The translations under genes were made by a program, and so were the position numbers. The notes under the pieces were generated by a model that was not told where the DNA came from, did not search any database, and saw nothing but the letters and a program-made list of their open reading frames with translations. Source: JBDTES01 sp039922435 (GTDB lineage Bacteria; Patescibacteriota; Saccharimonadia; Saccharimonadales; UBA4665). From it: DNA of 11,732 nt. The stretch spans positions 1 to 11,732 of the forward strand of contig JBDTES010000035.1 in the NCBI GenBank assembly GCA_039922435.1, in the 5' to 3' direction. Position 1 is the first letter of the stretch; each line of letters opens with the position of its first letter. Of this stretch, positions 1 through 6,095 are shown one piece after another.

Positions 1-1461
1 TGGCAGTGCATTGGCAATAACTTGCTTAATATCTATACCAACTTGCTTGGCCACGTTTTTGGCGCTAGCTAAGTTATCTCCGGTAATTAGGTAGATATCT
101 TTGACGTGGTTGCGTCGCATTTGATTAATCGTAGCTTTGCTATCAGAACGCAGCGCATCTTCGAAAGATATTATTCCAGCTAATTGATTATTAAGCGCCA
201 CGAAGGTTCTAGTGCCAGTCACATTGGATTCAATTACACTCTTGGGCACTTCGATTCCATTTTCACTTAGTAAATCAGCTCGTCCCACTAAGACGGTCTG
301 GGCGTTAGTGTAGGCAATAATCCCTAGACCGCTACTCTCGCGGAGTGATTTTACCTTGAACGTCTTAGTTTTAAGTTGTTCGGCGTGTTGGATTATAGCG
401 CTTGATAGTGCATGGGTGGAACCTTTTTCGGCGCTGGCTGCGTAGCCCATAACCTCGGCCGTAGTAAATTTACCAAATGTTTTAACGCCAGTAACTTTAA
501 GTTCACCGTGAGTCAGCGTGCCGGTCTTATCAAAAGCTATCGATTTAATTTTGGCCAGACGCTCCAGAGCCCCACCATTTTTAACAATAATGCCAGCCTT
601 GGAGGCTCGGCTCATACCGGAGATTATGGCAATTGGGGCTGCCAGAATCAGTGGGCAAGGAGTTGCCACGACCAAGACCTCTAGGAACCTGATAGCTTCG
701 CCGCTCCACAGCCAAATACCACCAGCTATCGCGAAAGCGATGATTGTAAAGGGAATAGCGTAGCGATCGGCCATCCGGACGAACGGAGCTTTGCTGTGGC
801 TGGCTGATCGAACTAGTTTGATAATCTGTTCGTACTGACTGTCGGCAGCCGCCCGGAGGGCTTTAGCAGTTATGATACCGTCTAGGTTGACCGAGCCACT
901 CAGAATATCAGCGCCAACTTGCTTTAGTTCTGGCAAGCTTTCGCCGGTAATGCTGGATTCATTAAAGCTAGACATACCTTCTAGGATAATGGCATCGACC
1001 GGGACTACTTCACCGGGTTTGATAATAACTTTGTCGCCAATTCTAACCTCGGCAATTGGCAAATCGACGCTTTTACCTCGCCGTATGACATGGGCTCGGT
1101 GTGGTGCATGGCTGAGCAGACTTTTTAGCTCGACCTGAGCTCGATTTTCGGCGTAGTCTTCTAGGGCTTCGCCACCGGTTAGCATTAGTACGATTACGAT
1201 TCCGACCCAGTACTCATGCAGGATTACGGCTGTAATTATAGCGGTAGCAGCCAGTAGGTCGATTCCATATGAGCCATCACGGAGAGACCGCCACATATTT
1301 ATAATTAATTTTATGGTTAGAGCCAAGGCTACTAGTCCGAGTAGCCAGTGAGTTATGGCGACTGGCCCAGTGAACTGAAAGATTAAGCCGATAGCTGATG
1401 CTGCGGTGGCCACACTGAACTGCCAGTATCGTTTGGCGAAGCGTCGATATTTTCTAAACAA
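1..1461 (-). CDS. Heavy-metal translocating P-type ATPase (P1B), C-terminus cut by window edge
   Basis: ATP-driven membrane pump for a transition-metal ion. The visible 487 residues show the full P-type signature: a TGES actuator motif at 172-175, the phosphorylation motif DKTGT at 311-315 (acceptor D311), TGDN at 460-463 and the intramembrane metal motif TPCP at 267-270. Hydrophobic segments lie near 13-30, 38-56, 66-81 and 84-96. There is no N-terminal CxxC metal-binding domain. The nucleotide-domain HP dipeptide typical of P1B pumps is H350-A351, so the histidine is kept and the proline is not. TPC pumps are a separate P1B subgroup from the CPC copper/zinc pumps, and the metal cannot be assigned; nickel or iron export has been reported for a TPC member. 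The TTG start at 1461 is chosen because GGAGG lies six bases before it. The last transmembrane helices lie beyond base 1. Confidence 0.93.
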   Translation of the reverse strand, partial: MFRKYRRFAKRYWQFSVATAASAIGLIFQFTGPVAITHWLLGLVALALTIKLIINMWRSLRDGSYGIDLLAATAIITAVILHEYWVGIVIVLMLTGGEALEDYAENRAQVELKSLLSHAPHRAHVIRRGKSVDLPIAEVRIGDKVIIKPGEVVPVDAIILEGMSSFNESSITGESLPELKQVGADILSGSVNLDGIITAKALRAAADSQYEQIIKLVRSASHSKAPFVRMADRYAIPFTIIAFAIAGGIWLWSGEAIRFLEVLVVATPCPLILAAPIAIISGMSRASKAGIIVKNGGALERLAKIKSIAFDKTGTLTHGELKVTGVKTFGKFTTAEVMGYAASAEKGSTHALSSAIIQHAEQLKTKTFKVKSLRESSGLGIIAYTNAQTVLVGRADLLSENGIEVPKSVIESNVTGTRTFVALNNQLAGIISFEDALRSDSKATINQMRRNHVKDIYLITGDNLASAKNVAKQVGIDIKQVIANALP

Positions 1462-1495
1462 GATTAACCTCCAAGGATTTGATTTCTCTATTTAA

Positions 1496-1526
1496 AGTAT
1501 ATCAAGTCGAGTATATTAGGGTGCAA
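1496..1526 (-). promoter_or_regulatory. Promoter of the metal ATPase gene
   Basis: On the minus strand TGATATACT (1504-1496) forms an extended -10 element. A possible -35, TTGCAC (1526-1521), lies 19 bases upstream. Predicted transcription start is near 1489, giving a leader of roughly 28 bases that contains the GGAGG ribosome site before the TTG start. No palindromic operator for a metal regulator stands out. Confidence 0.6.
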
Positions 1527-1527
1527 T

Positions 1528-1567
1528 TAAAATAAAAAGACCAGGTTTGCTGCCTGGTCATTTTATT
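1528..1567 (-). terminator. Rho-independent terminator downstream of tRNA-His
   Basis: A perfect 7-bp stem GACCAGG/CCTGGTC (1539-1545 with 1553-1559) encloses a 7-base loop. Read on the minus strand it is followed by TTTTTATTTT, a good U-tract. On the plus strand it is followed by ATTTTATT, so it may act in both directions. It separates the tRNA-His unit from the ATPase promoter. Confidence 0.85.
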
Positions 1568-1568
1568 C

Positions 1569-1646
1569 TGGGGCGAGAAATGGGGCTTGAACCCACGACC
1601 TCCTGTTCCACAAACAGGCGCTCTAACCAGCTGAGCTACTCTCGCC
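1569..1646 (-). tRNA. tRNA-His (GTG anticodon), CCA encoded
   Basis: A full cloverleaf on the minus strand. The anticodon stem CCTGT/ACAGG holds loop TTGTGGA with anticodon GTG. The T arm is GTGGG/CCCAT around TTCAAGC. The extra G-1 needed by histidyl-tRNA synthetase is encoded (1646) and faces C73, and the CCA tail is encoded at 1571-1569. Pair 7:66 is G-U. It appears to be a single-gene unit with its own promoter and terminator. Confidence 0.97.
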
Positions 1647-1660
1647 GTAAAACAGAGGTG

Positions 1661-1689
1661 ATTATAGCGCTTATTCATCGTAAACACAA
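1661..1689 (-). promoter_or_regulatory. Promoter of tRNA-His
   Basis: Minus-strand TTGTGT (1689-1684), a 17-base spacer and a consensus TATAAT (1666-1661) form the clearest sigma-70-like promoter in the window. The predicted start near 1654 leaves a pre-tRNA leader of about eight bases. Confidence 0.8.
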
Positions 1690-1732
1690 GTCTCGGGCGT
1701 TAATTAGGTGGCTAGATAAACTGGTATATATA

Positions 1733-2728
1733 TTATTTTTGGGGCTGGCGCGCACTAGCTTCGTTCTCTGGGATGTGAGCATACTTATCGCGCTCAGCGT
1801 AAAGCTGATAGGCTTTTCGGTCGGCTGTCGTAGGTTGTGCGTCAATTAGACTGCGCGGCCATAGCTTATAAGTATGAACCACATTAATTTCGATTGCATA
1901 GACAAACACTTGAGCCTGCAAATATATCCAGAACAAAAGCGCCAAAACTAGGGCAAACTGTCCATATAAGCCACTTAAATTGTGCATTTGGTGCAATATT
2001 AGGTAACCTCCCAGAGTCTGTAATATTAGTAGTCCAATTACCGCCACGACTGCACCTAACCGTATGTCGGCCCGCTTGTGTTTACGTGATGTACCTACCT
2101 TGTAGATAAATATAAAAATTAAGTAAAGTAGGACGGCGTTTATAATCAGCGGGATTATCCGAACGTACCAAGCGTGTCCTAGTGCCGCCGTAGCCAAGCT
2201 AGCTAGTCCAGTTGTTACTACAACGCCGATGCTAGTGCCAAGTAATATCCCAAAACTTTTTAGTATGTTTAATGGAAAGCCAGTTCGTTTAGTTCTCGGT
2301 ACTGCCCAAGTTTGGTCGAGGGTCGAGCGGATCGCATCGGCGATTCCACGGGCACCGTATAGGGCTATCAATAGGCCGATAATTAACGCGATCCCGCTTT
2401 TACTTGAACCGTGAATGCTAGCCTGTAGGCCTTCACCGAGCACCGGGAAGTAGCTGTCGATAGTCCCATTAAGCTGTTGCTGGATAGCTATGCTGTGTTT
2501 CGATAATATTCCGGCCAGGGAAGTCGCGGCTAATAATAATGGAAAGAGTGACAGGAATCCGTAATAAGTAATAAGCGCAGCCTCGCGCCCAGCCTTGTCG
2601 TCTCCAAATTTCTTGACCACTGCATATATAAATCCAAAAAATGGGTGGTCAGATTGCCAGCTGTCAATCGAACTTAGAGTGCGTTCCAGAAAGTTTAATT
2701 TACGTTTTGGCTTAATACCTTGAGTCAT
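1733..2728 (-). CDS. YihY/BrkB family inner-membrane protein
   Basis: A 331-residue integral membrane protein of the YihY/BrkB (UPF0761) family, whose biochemical role is unresolved; some members were once annotated as RNase BN, which is no longer accepted. Recognition rests on the early motif GREAALITYYGFLSLFPLLL (48-67), the glycine-rich second helix with LYGARGIADAI (123-133), and the overall pattern of about six helices near 49-73, 111-133, 156-185, 190-210, 222-245 and 256-283. The tail after 285 is polar and probably cytoplasmic. Length is usual for the family. No Shine-Dalgarno sequence precedes the ATG. A TATACT hexamer ends seven bases before it, suggesting a leaderless message. It stands alone, separated from the upstream operon by about 110 bases. 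Confidence 0.92.
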   Translation of the reverse strand: MTQGIKPKRKLNFLERTLSSIDSWQSDHPFFGFIYAVVKKFGDDKAGREAALITYYGFLSLFPLLLAATSLAGILSKHSIAIQQQLNGTIDSYFPVLGEGLQASIHGSSKSGIALIIGLLIALYGARGIADAIRSTLDQTWAVPRTKRTGFPLNILKSFGILLGTSIGVVVTTGLASLATAALGHAWYVRIIPLIINAVLLYLIFIFIYKVGTSRKHKRADIRLGAVVAVIGLLILQTLGGYLILHQMHNLSGLYGQFALVLALLFWIYLQAQVFVYAIEINVVHTYKLWPRSLIDAQPTTADRKAYQLYAERDKYAHIPENEASARQPQK

Positions 2729-2735
2729 GCGATTA

Positions 2736-2741
2736 AGTATA
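2736..2741 (-). promoter_or_regulatory. Putative -10 element of the YihY gene, leaderless type
   Basis: Minus-strand TATACT is followed by seven bases and then the ATG. The expected transcription start is therefore at or next to the start codon. I see no convincing -35 and no ribosome-binding sequence. Confidence 0.55.
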
Positions 2742-2841
2742 GCTTCAATTTATGCGTTCTAGCTAATAGATATAGGGTTGTAGGCTTTGAGAGGAACGGA
2801 GTAATAGCCGAATTATACCTCCACTAGAGGCAGTTATTTCA

Positions 2842-3441
2842 TTAGTCCTCTGGTAACGCTGGCAGTTTATCCGAACTCGTGTTGCCGGAAAACAAGATTA
2901 CTGAATGGCCATTTTGGTTTGCAACAGTAATGTAGTAGCTATTCAGCGCGGTAGTATTGGCGTCTATTCTAGTTGCAGTTGCATCGTTGCAGGTAAAAGT
3001 CTGTAAATCTTTAAGTGATCTAGTAAAAGGCATACTGAGATTATCATTGTTACTGGGTATGATATCTACATCTCCTGCCTCTTTTACTTTTTTTGTACAA
3101 TCTGCTAAAGCACCTTTACCCTCAAGGTAATCGATCGGTACTTTATTGAATGTAATATAAATTGAACCTCCACTAAATACCCTGATTCTCCGCAAGCATT
3201 CTTGGTACTGACTATCTGCTGGCGCATACGCTAATACTTTCCTTAATATGCCAGCGTTGGATGTATCTGAGCCATCTGCCGGCTTAGGAAAACTTGCGGT
3301 TAGGCCACTAATGCAAGAAACTTGTGGCTCTGTGTACGGCTGTAATTTGTGATAAGCAAGAATACTCGCAAGAATAACTCCTAGCAGCAAACTAGCCCAT
3401 TTGATTATATATGGTGTCGTAGTTCTCTTAGGTCTATTCAT
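2842..3441 (-). CDS. Membrane-anchored exported protein with four cysteines, unknown function
   Basis: I do not recognise this 199-residue protein. A basic N-terminus (NRPKRTTT) is followed by one hydrophobic segment at about 12-29 and then a soluble domain, which fits an N-terminal anchor with the rest outside the membrane. There is no lipobox cysteine right after the helix. The soluble part has four cysteines (43, 82, 115, 151), enough for two disulfides; this pairing is inferred, not seen. The segment at 94-98 (IYITF) and the closing YYITVANQNGHSVILFSGN region suggest beta strands. It starts two bases after the stop of the upstream 99-residue membrane protein, so the two are almost certainly co-translated and may act together. 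Confidence 0.75.
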   Translation of the reverse strand: MNRPKRTTTPYIIKWASLLLGVILASILAYHKLQPYTEPQVSCISGLTASFPKPADGSDTSNAGILRKVLAYAPADSQYQECLRRIRVFSGGSIYITFNKVPIDYLEGKGALADCTKKVKEAGDVDIIPSNNDNLSMPFTRSLKDLQTFTCNDATATRIDANTTALNSYYITVANQNGHSVILFSGNTSSDKLPALPED

Positions 3442-3443
3442 AG

Positions 3444-3743
3444 CTATGTTACAAATCCATACTTAAAGATATAGAACCCACTTATAATAAATGCAGTACC
3501 GCCTATTAGTAGCAGGATACCTAAGACGTGTAGAACAAGCCTGACGGTTTTATTGCTGGGGTTTGTGAATGCTAGGTTTCCATAAATTAGAACTACTAAT
3601 ATGTAGGGAACGAAAGTATCAAAAAAGGCCGTATAATTGAAGTTATTATATCCTTGCTGAGTTGCAAAAAATATAAAACTACCCAAAACGAGGAACAACT
3701 CAAGACAGCCCACGCCAAACAGTACAACATTGAGTTTACGCAC
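3444..3743 (-). CDS. Small three-helix membrane protein, unknown function
   Basis: A 99-residue hydrophobic protein with likely helices at 5-27, 42-60 and 68-92, and short polar loops. No family is recognised. The start is GTG at 3743: the reading frame is open further upstream, but no better start exists and a TTGAAA/CTATAT promoter ends five bases before it. That arrangement implies little or no 5' leader. It is the first gene of a two-gene operon with the cysteine-containing exported protein downstream; the two-base gap suggests translational coupling. Confidence 0.7.
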   Translation of the reverse strand: MRKLNVVLFGVGCLELFLVLGSFIFFATQQGYNNFNYTAFFDTFVPYILVVLIYGNLAFTNPSNKTVRLVLHVLGILLLIGGTAFIISGFYIFKYGFVT

Positions 3744-3747
3744 AGTG

Positions 3748-3777
3748 TATATAGGATAGTGTAAATATTCGTTTCAA
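3748..3777 (-). promoter_or_regulatory. Promoter of the small membrane/exported protein operon
   Basis: Minus-strand TTGAAA (3777-3772) and CTATAT (3754-3749) are separated by 17 bases; TATATA one base downstream is an equivalent reading with an 18-base spacer. The GTG start begins four to five bases after the -10, so transcription should begin at or just inside the start codon. Confidence 0.55.
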
Positions 3778-3852
3778 CCTAATTTATCTCTATAACCTAT
3801 CACAGATATTATGACTTTAAATCGGTACCAAAAATAACGGATATAGTATAAT

Positions 3853-3929
3853 TGGTGCCCCGGAGTGGACTCGAACCACTGACCTTAGGCTTAGAAGTCC
3901 TCTGCTCTATCCAGCTGAGCTACCGGGGC
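3853..3929 (-). tRNA. tRNA-Arg (TCT anticodon), CCA encoded, weak anticodon stem
   Basis: Minus-strand cloverleaf. The acceptor stem GCCCCGG/CCGGGGC, D stem GCTC/GAGC and T stem AGTGG/CCACT are all fully paired. The anticodon loop CTTCTAA carries TCT, which reads AGA. The discriminator is A73, and CCA is encoded at 3855-3853. The anticodon stem is GAGGA/GCCTA: only the central AGG/CCT pairs are Watson-Crick, with G-A at 27:43 and A-G at 31:39. Confidence 0.93.
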
Positions 3930-3936
3930 TTAAATC

Positions 3937-3991
3937 ATGAGACAAACCGAGTGGTTCTTCTCATCGCGCCAAGCTTTGGCTGAGCCAAAGC
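3937..3991 (-). other. Two adjacent stem-loops upstream of tRNA-Arg
   Basis: Bases 3937-3964 fold as ATGAGA/TCTCAT (6 bp), a 2x2 internal loop and AACC/GGTT closing a GAGT tetraloop. Bases 3973-3991 form a perfect 8-bp stem GCTTTGGC/GCCAAAGC with a 3-base loop. Neither is followed by a T-tract on either strand, so they are not ordinary terminators. If transcription starts at the minus-strand TATACT (4020-4015) they lie in the 5' leader of pre-tRNA-Arg. They could alternatively be a protein-binding palindrome between divergent units. Confidence 0.5.
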
Positions 3992-4014
3992 CTAGGGCTG
4001 CTCTTTTCTATCTC

Positions 4015-4062
4015 AGTATACGATGGGAAAGATATATTTGTGCAGGCACCAGTTGCATTATA
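4015..4062 (-). promoter_or_regulatory. Candidate -10 elements for tRNA-Arg
   Basis: Two minus-strand hexamers fit: TATAAT at 4062-4057 and TATACT at 4020-4015. They would start transcription near 4050 and 4008, leaving leaders of about 120 and 79 bases before the tRNA. A small palindrome GTGC-AG-GCAC (4040-4049) lies between them. Neither hexamer has a clear -35. Confidence 0.4.
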
Positions 4063-4084
4063 CCGAAGTTAGCCATTTTTTGCG

Positions 4085-4090
4085 TATAAT
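4085..4090 (+). promoter_or_regulatory. -10 element of the ATP-grasp gene, leaderless type
   Basis: A consensus TATAAT ends exactly six bases before the ATG at 4097, which places the start codon at the expected +1. There is no Shine-Dalgarno sequence, and no good -35 at 16-18 bases. Confidence 0.65.
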
Positions 4091-4096
4091 AACTAT

Positions 4097-4924
4097 ATGC
4101 AAGCGGGCGAGTACATAGTTGACCGGATACTACCGGAGATGGTTAAAGCGGCTTCAAAGCGACACCAGATAAATTGTCAATTGTTTTCGGACGACTGGGT
4201 AATTAAGCTATCTAAGGGTGATAAGTCTCGCTGGATTTTAGGTTATAGATTCGACATTAACGCTGCGGCTGCCAGCGGTCTAGCTCAAGATAAGGTTGCT
4301 ACCTATCAAGTACTTACTGATGCAGGCATCCCAGCTCTGCAACATGTCCTAGCAAGGTCAGTAGCTAGCCAGCCGATGCCAGAAACTGAGCTTACTCAAA
4401 CTTTTGGTTACAGCCCAGTGGTTATGAAACCGCTGTCGGGTACAGGCGGCCGTGGTGTGCAGCTGCAGCCTGATGTCCGCCAGGCGTTGCTAGCAATTGG
4501 TGCTGATGCTGAGCCGGCTTGGGCGCTTTCACCTTACCGTGAAGTTTATAGTGAGTATAGATTGATTTTGCTTGATGGCAGAGTACTACTATCTTATGAA
4601 AAGATTGGACCGACTAAGAGAGGTGGTTTGAAATTGTTTAATTTGGGCCTTGGTGCAGTTGCCAGGGATATTGCTCCAGAAAAATTGAATCCCAAGCTAA
4701 GTCAATTAGCAGCTTCAGCCGTAGATGAACTGGGCTTACGGCTGGCTGCTGTGGATGTCATAAGGACTGACCAGGAGCTCGAGATTTTAGAAGTCAATGA
4801 CGGCCTGATGATGGAGAACTATGCTAGCCAATCAGGCGAAAATAAAGATTGGGCTACCGATATTTACGACGAAGTTATTACTCAGATGTTTGAGCAGTCG
4901 TCAAGGGCGACTCTGGGTAGGTAA
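4097..4924 (+). CDS. ATP-grasp (RimK/glutathione synthetase-like) carboxylate-amine ligase
   Basis: A 275-residue ATP-grasp protein, a fold that activates a carboxylate as an acyl-phosphate and joins it to an amine or thiol. Visible features in order: SGLAQDKVATYQVLTDAGIP (60-79), the usual entry to the ATP-binding domain; VVMKPLSGTGGRG (108-120) with the nucleotide lysine K111 and the glycine-rich loop; EYRLILLDGRVLLSYEK (153-169); and AAVDVIRT with EILEVN (217-234), where D220, E232 and N234 are the expected magnesium ligands. The catalytic core therefore looks intact. Substrates cannot be told from sequence: peptide ligases, RimK-type glutamate ligases and tetrahydromethanopterin-type ligases share this fold. 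It appears monocistronic and leaderless. Its last 47 bases overlap the 3' end of the convergent DUF488 gene. Confidence 0.88.
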   Translation: MQAGEYIVDRILPEMVKAASKRHQINCQLFSDDWVIKLSKGDKSRWILGYRFDINAAAASGLAQDKVATYQVLTDAGIPALQHVLARSVASQPMPETELTQTFGYSPVVMKPLSGTGGRGVQLQPDVRQALLAIGADAEPAWALSPYREVYSEYRLILLDGRVLLSYEKIGPTKRGGLKLFNLGLGAVARDIAPEKLNPKLSQLAASAVDELGLRLAAVDVIRTDQELEILEVNDGLMMENYASQSGENKDWATDIYDEVITQMFEQSSRATLGR

Positions 4925-5420
4925 TGTTTTGGCCATCGGCTACGGCGAAACTAGTCAGCTTTTCATCTTGGGTTTTGTTCTCGTTGAATATATCCTTTAC
5001 GTCGTAGCCGCGCACGATTAAACTATCACCAATCATCGAGCGGTGGCAGCGCCACGGCACAGCTTCGGCGCACATGATTGTCGTAGTCTTGCCTTTGGCT
5101 AGCACCAGTAACTCGTCTATGCCAGCTGCAAAATCTGGTGTCTGCATATAATCAGCGTAGCCCCGAAAGCTAGTATTATGCCAGCCCATATTTATCGAAC
5201 TTTTGGTAGTGTGACGCAGCCCGCCAAGCTTTTCTAGATGGATGTATTGGATATCGTGCTTTGGTAATTCTTGGGTCAGATTATCTTCGTTGAATTGGGG
5301 TGTATGGCGTGAGCGGGGCATAGTTCGGACGTCAACTAATTGTGATATCCCATAATGTTTCAAAATACTAATCAGCTCATCAAGTTCGCGAGTTGAATGT
5401 CCGATAGTATAGATAGTCAT
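4878..5420 (-). CDS. DUF488 family protein
   Basis: A 180-residue cytoplasmic protein of the DUF488 family (E. coli YeaO is a relative), whose biochemical function is not established. Diagnostic segments are TIYTIGHSTRELDE (2-15), DVRTMPRSRHTPQF (30-43), LEKLGGLRH (62-70) and MCAEAVPWRCHRSMI (116-130). The last contains the conserved C117 and the C125-H126-R127 group, presumably the active or metal-binding centre. Length and start are normal: homologues begin with this same short strand before GHSTR. It begins 24 bases after the stop of the FMN reductase gene and shares its transcript. The final residues (about 165-180) look poorly conserved and are encoded antisense to the end of the ATP-grasp gene. 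Confidence 0.92.
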   Translation of the reverse strand: MTIYTIGHSTRELDELISILKHYGISQLVDVRTMPRSRHTPQFNEDNLTQELPKHDIQYIHLEKLGGLRHTTKSSINMGWHNTSFRGYADYMQTPDFAAGIDELLVLAKGKTTTIMCAEAVPWRCHRSMIGDSLIVRGYDVKDIFNENKTQDEKLTSFAVADGQNITYPESPLTTAQTSE

Positions 5421-5444
5421 AATATTGACGTGATCTCAATAACT

Positions 5445-6014
5445 TTAATCTTTGGGTGAGTTTAGCTTATTCATAAAATCGACGAAAGCTGTCCAGAACT
5501 TATCAACGTGTTGAATGGTAACCTCATCTACTAACTTCCCGGCTTCATCGAACTTATCACCGGCAAAACTTAGATAGAACTCTGGCTGTTGCAATGTTGG
5601 CATGTTCAAAAAGGTTAAGACTTGACGGAGATGATGAACTGCCCCAAATGCGCCAAGTGAATACGGCGAGCAACCGGCGATAGCAGTTGGTTTACCACCC
5701 CAACTACCGTGGCCAACTGGGGCTTGGGGCCGTGAGGCCCAGTCGAGTGCATTTTTGAGTACTGGCGGAATTGAACGGTTATATTCTGGGGTTATTAATA
5801 AAATGCCGTCGGCCGCCAAAATCTGCCTTTTAAAGGTAAGTAAAAAATCTGGTTCGGGCAACTCATCGTCCTGATTGTAAATCGGTAGTGGGCTCAAATC
5901 AGCCGTTACAAAATTAATTTCTGCCGGTCGGCGTGCTTCAAAAGCCCGCAGTAGTTTGGTGCTAATTGATTCCTTGCGCAGGCTACCGGACAAAGCTAGA
6001 ACTGTTTTAGTCAT
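5445..6014 (-). CDS. NADPH-dependent FMN reductase / NAD(P)H quinone reductase-like flavoprotein
   Basis: A 189-residue flavodoxin-fold protein of the NADPH-dependent FMN reductase family (PF03358; ChrR, azoreductase and quinone reductase relatives). It transfers hydride from NAD(P)H to FMN and on to quinones, azo compounds or metals. The FMN phosphate loop is GSLRKESIS (10-18); the second flavin-binding segment is TPEYNRSIPPVLKNALDW (75-92), a family hallmark; and GGKPTAIAG (106-114) follows. The ATG at 6014 is preferred over an in-frame one at 6104: family similarity begins at 6014, GAGGTG lies just before it, and the longer form would overlap the divergent SIS gene. It heads a two-gene operon with the DUF488 gene, which suggests a linked redox or stress role (inference). 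Confidence 0.93.
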   Translation of the reverse strand: MTKTVLALSGSLRKESISTKLLRAFEARRPAEINFVTADLSPLPIYNQDDELPEPDFLLTFKRQILAADGILLITPEYNRSIPPVLKNALDWASRPQAPVGHGSWGGKPTAIAGCSPYSLGAFGAVHHLRQVLTFLNMPTLQQPEFYLSFAGDKFDEAGKLVDEVTIQHVDKFWTAFVDFMNKLNSPKD

Positions 6015-6065
6015 ATTCACCTCTATTCTATATACATCATAGCACTCTAGTGTCCGGTGTATGGG

Positions 6066-6091
6066 TGATATACTGGTTATAGAAAAGAGGG
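6066..6091 (+). promoter_or_regulatory. Extended -10 promoter and ribosome site of the SIS gene
   Basis: TGATATACT (6066-6074) predicts a start near 6081 and a 15-base leader. That leader contains GAGGG (6087-6091), four bases before the ATG. It lies in the 81-base divergent gap shared with the FMN reductase gene. The minus-strand candidate -10 for that gene is TAGAAT (6030-6025). Confidence 0.65.
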
Positions 6092-6095
6092 AAGA

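Noticed and set aside
412..1138. Several plus-strand frames of 80-90 codons opposite the metal ATPase.
   Set aside because: They are antisense shadows of a well-supported P-type ATPase with all catalytic motifs in order.
1502..1849. Open frames of 61 (minus) and 100 (plus) codons across the tRNA-His region.
   Set aside because: They run through the tRNA gene and its terminator and show no protein-like features.
3973..3991. Strong 8-bp hairpin read as a rho-independent terminator.
   Set aside because: No T-tract follows directly on either strand and no gene ends into it: the tRNA lies downstream on the minus strand and nothing precedes it on the plus strand.
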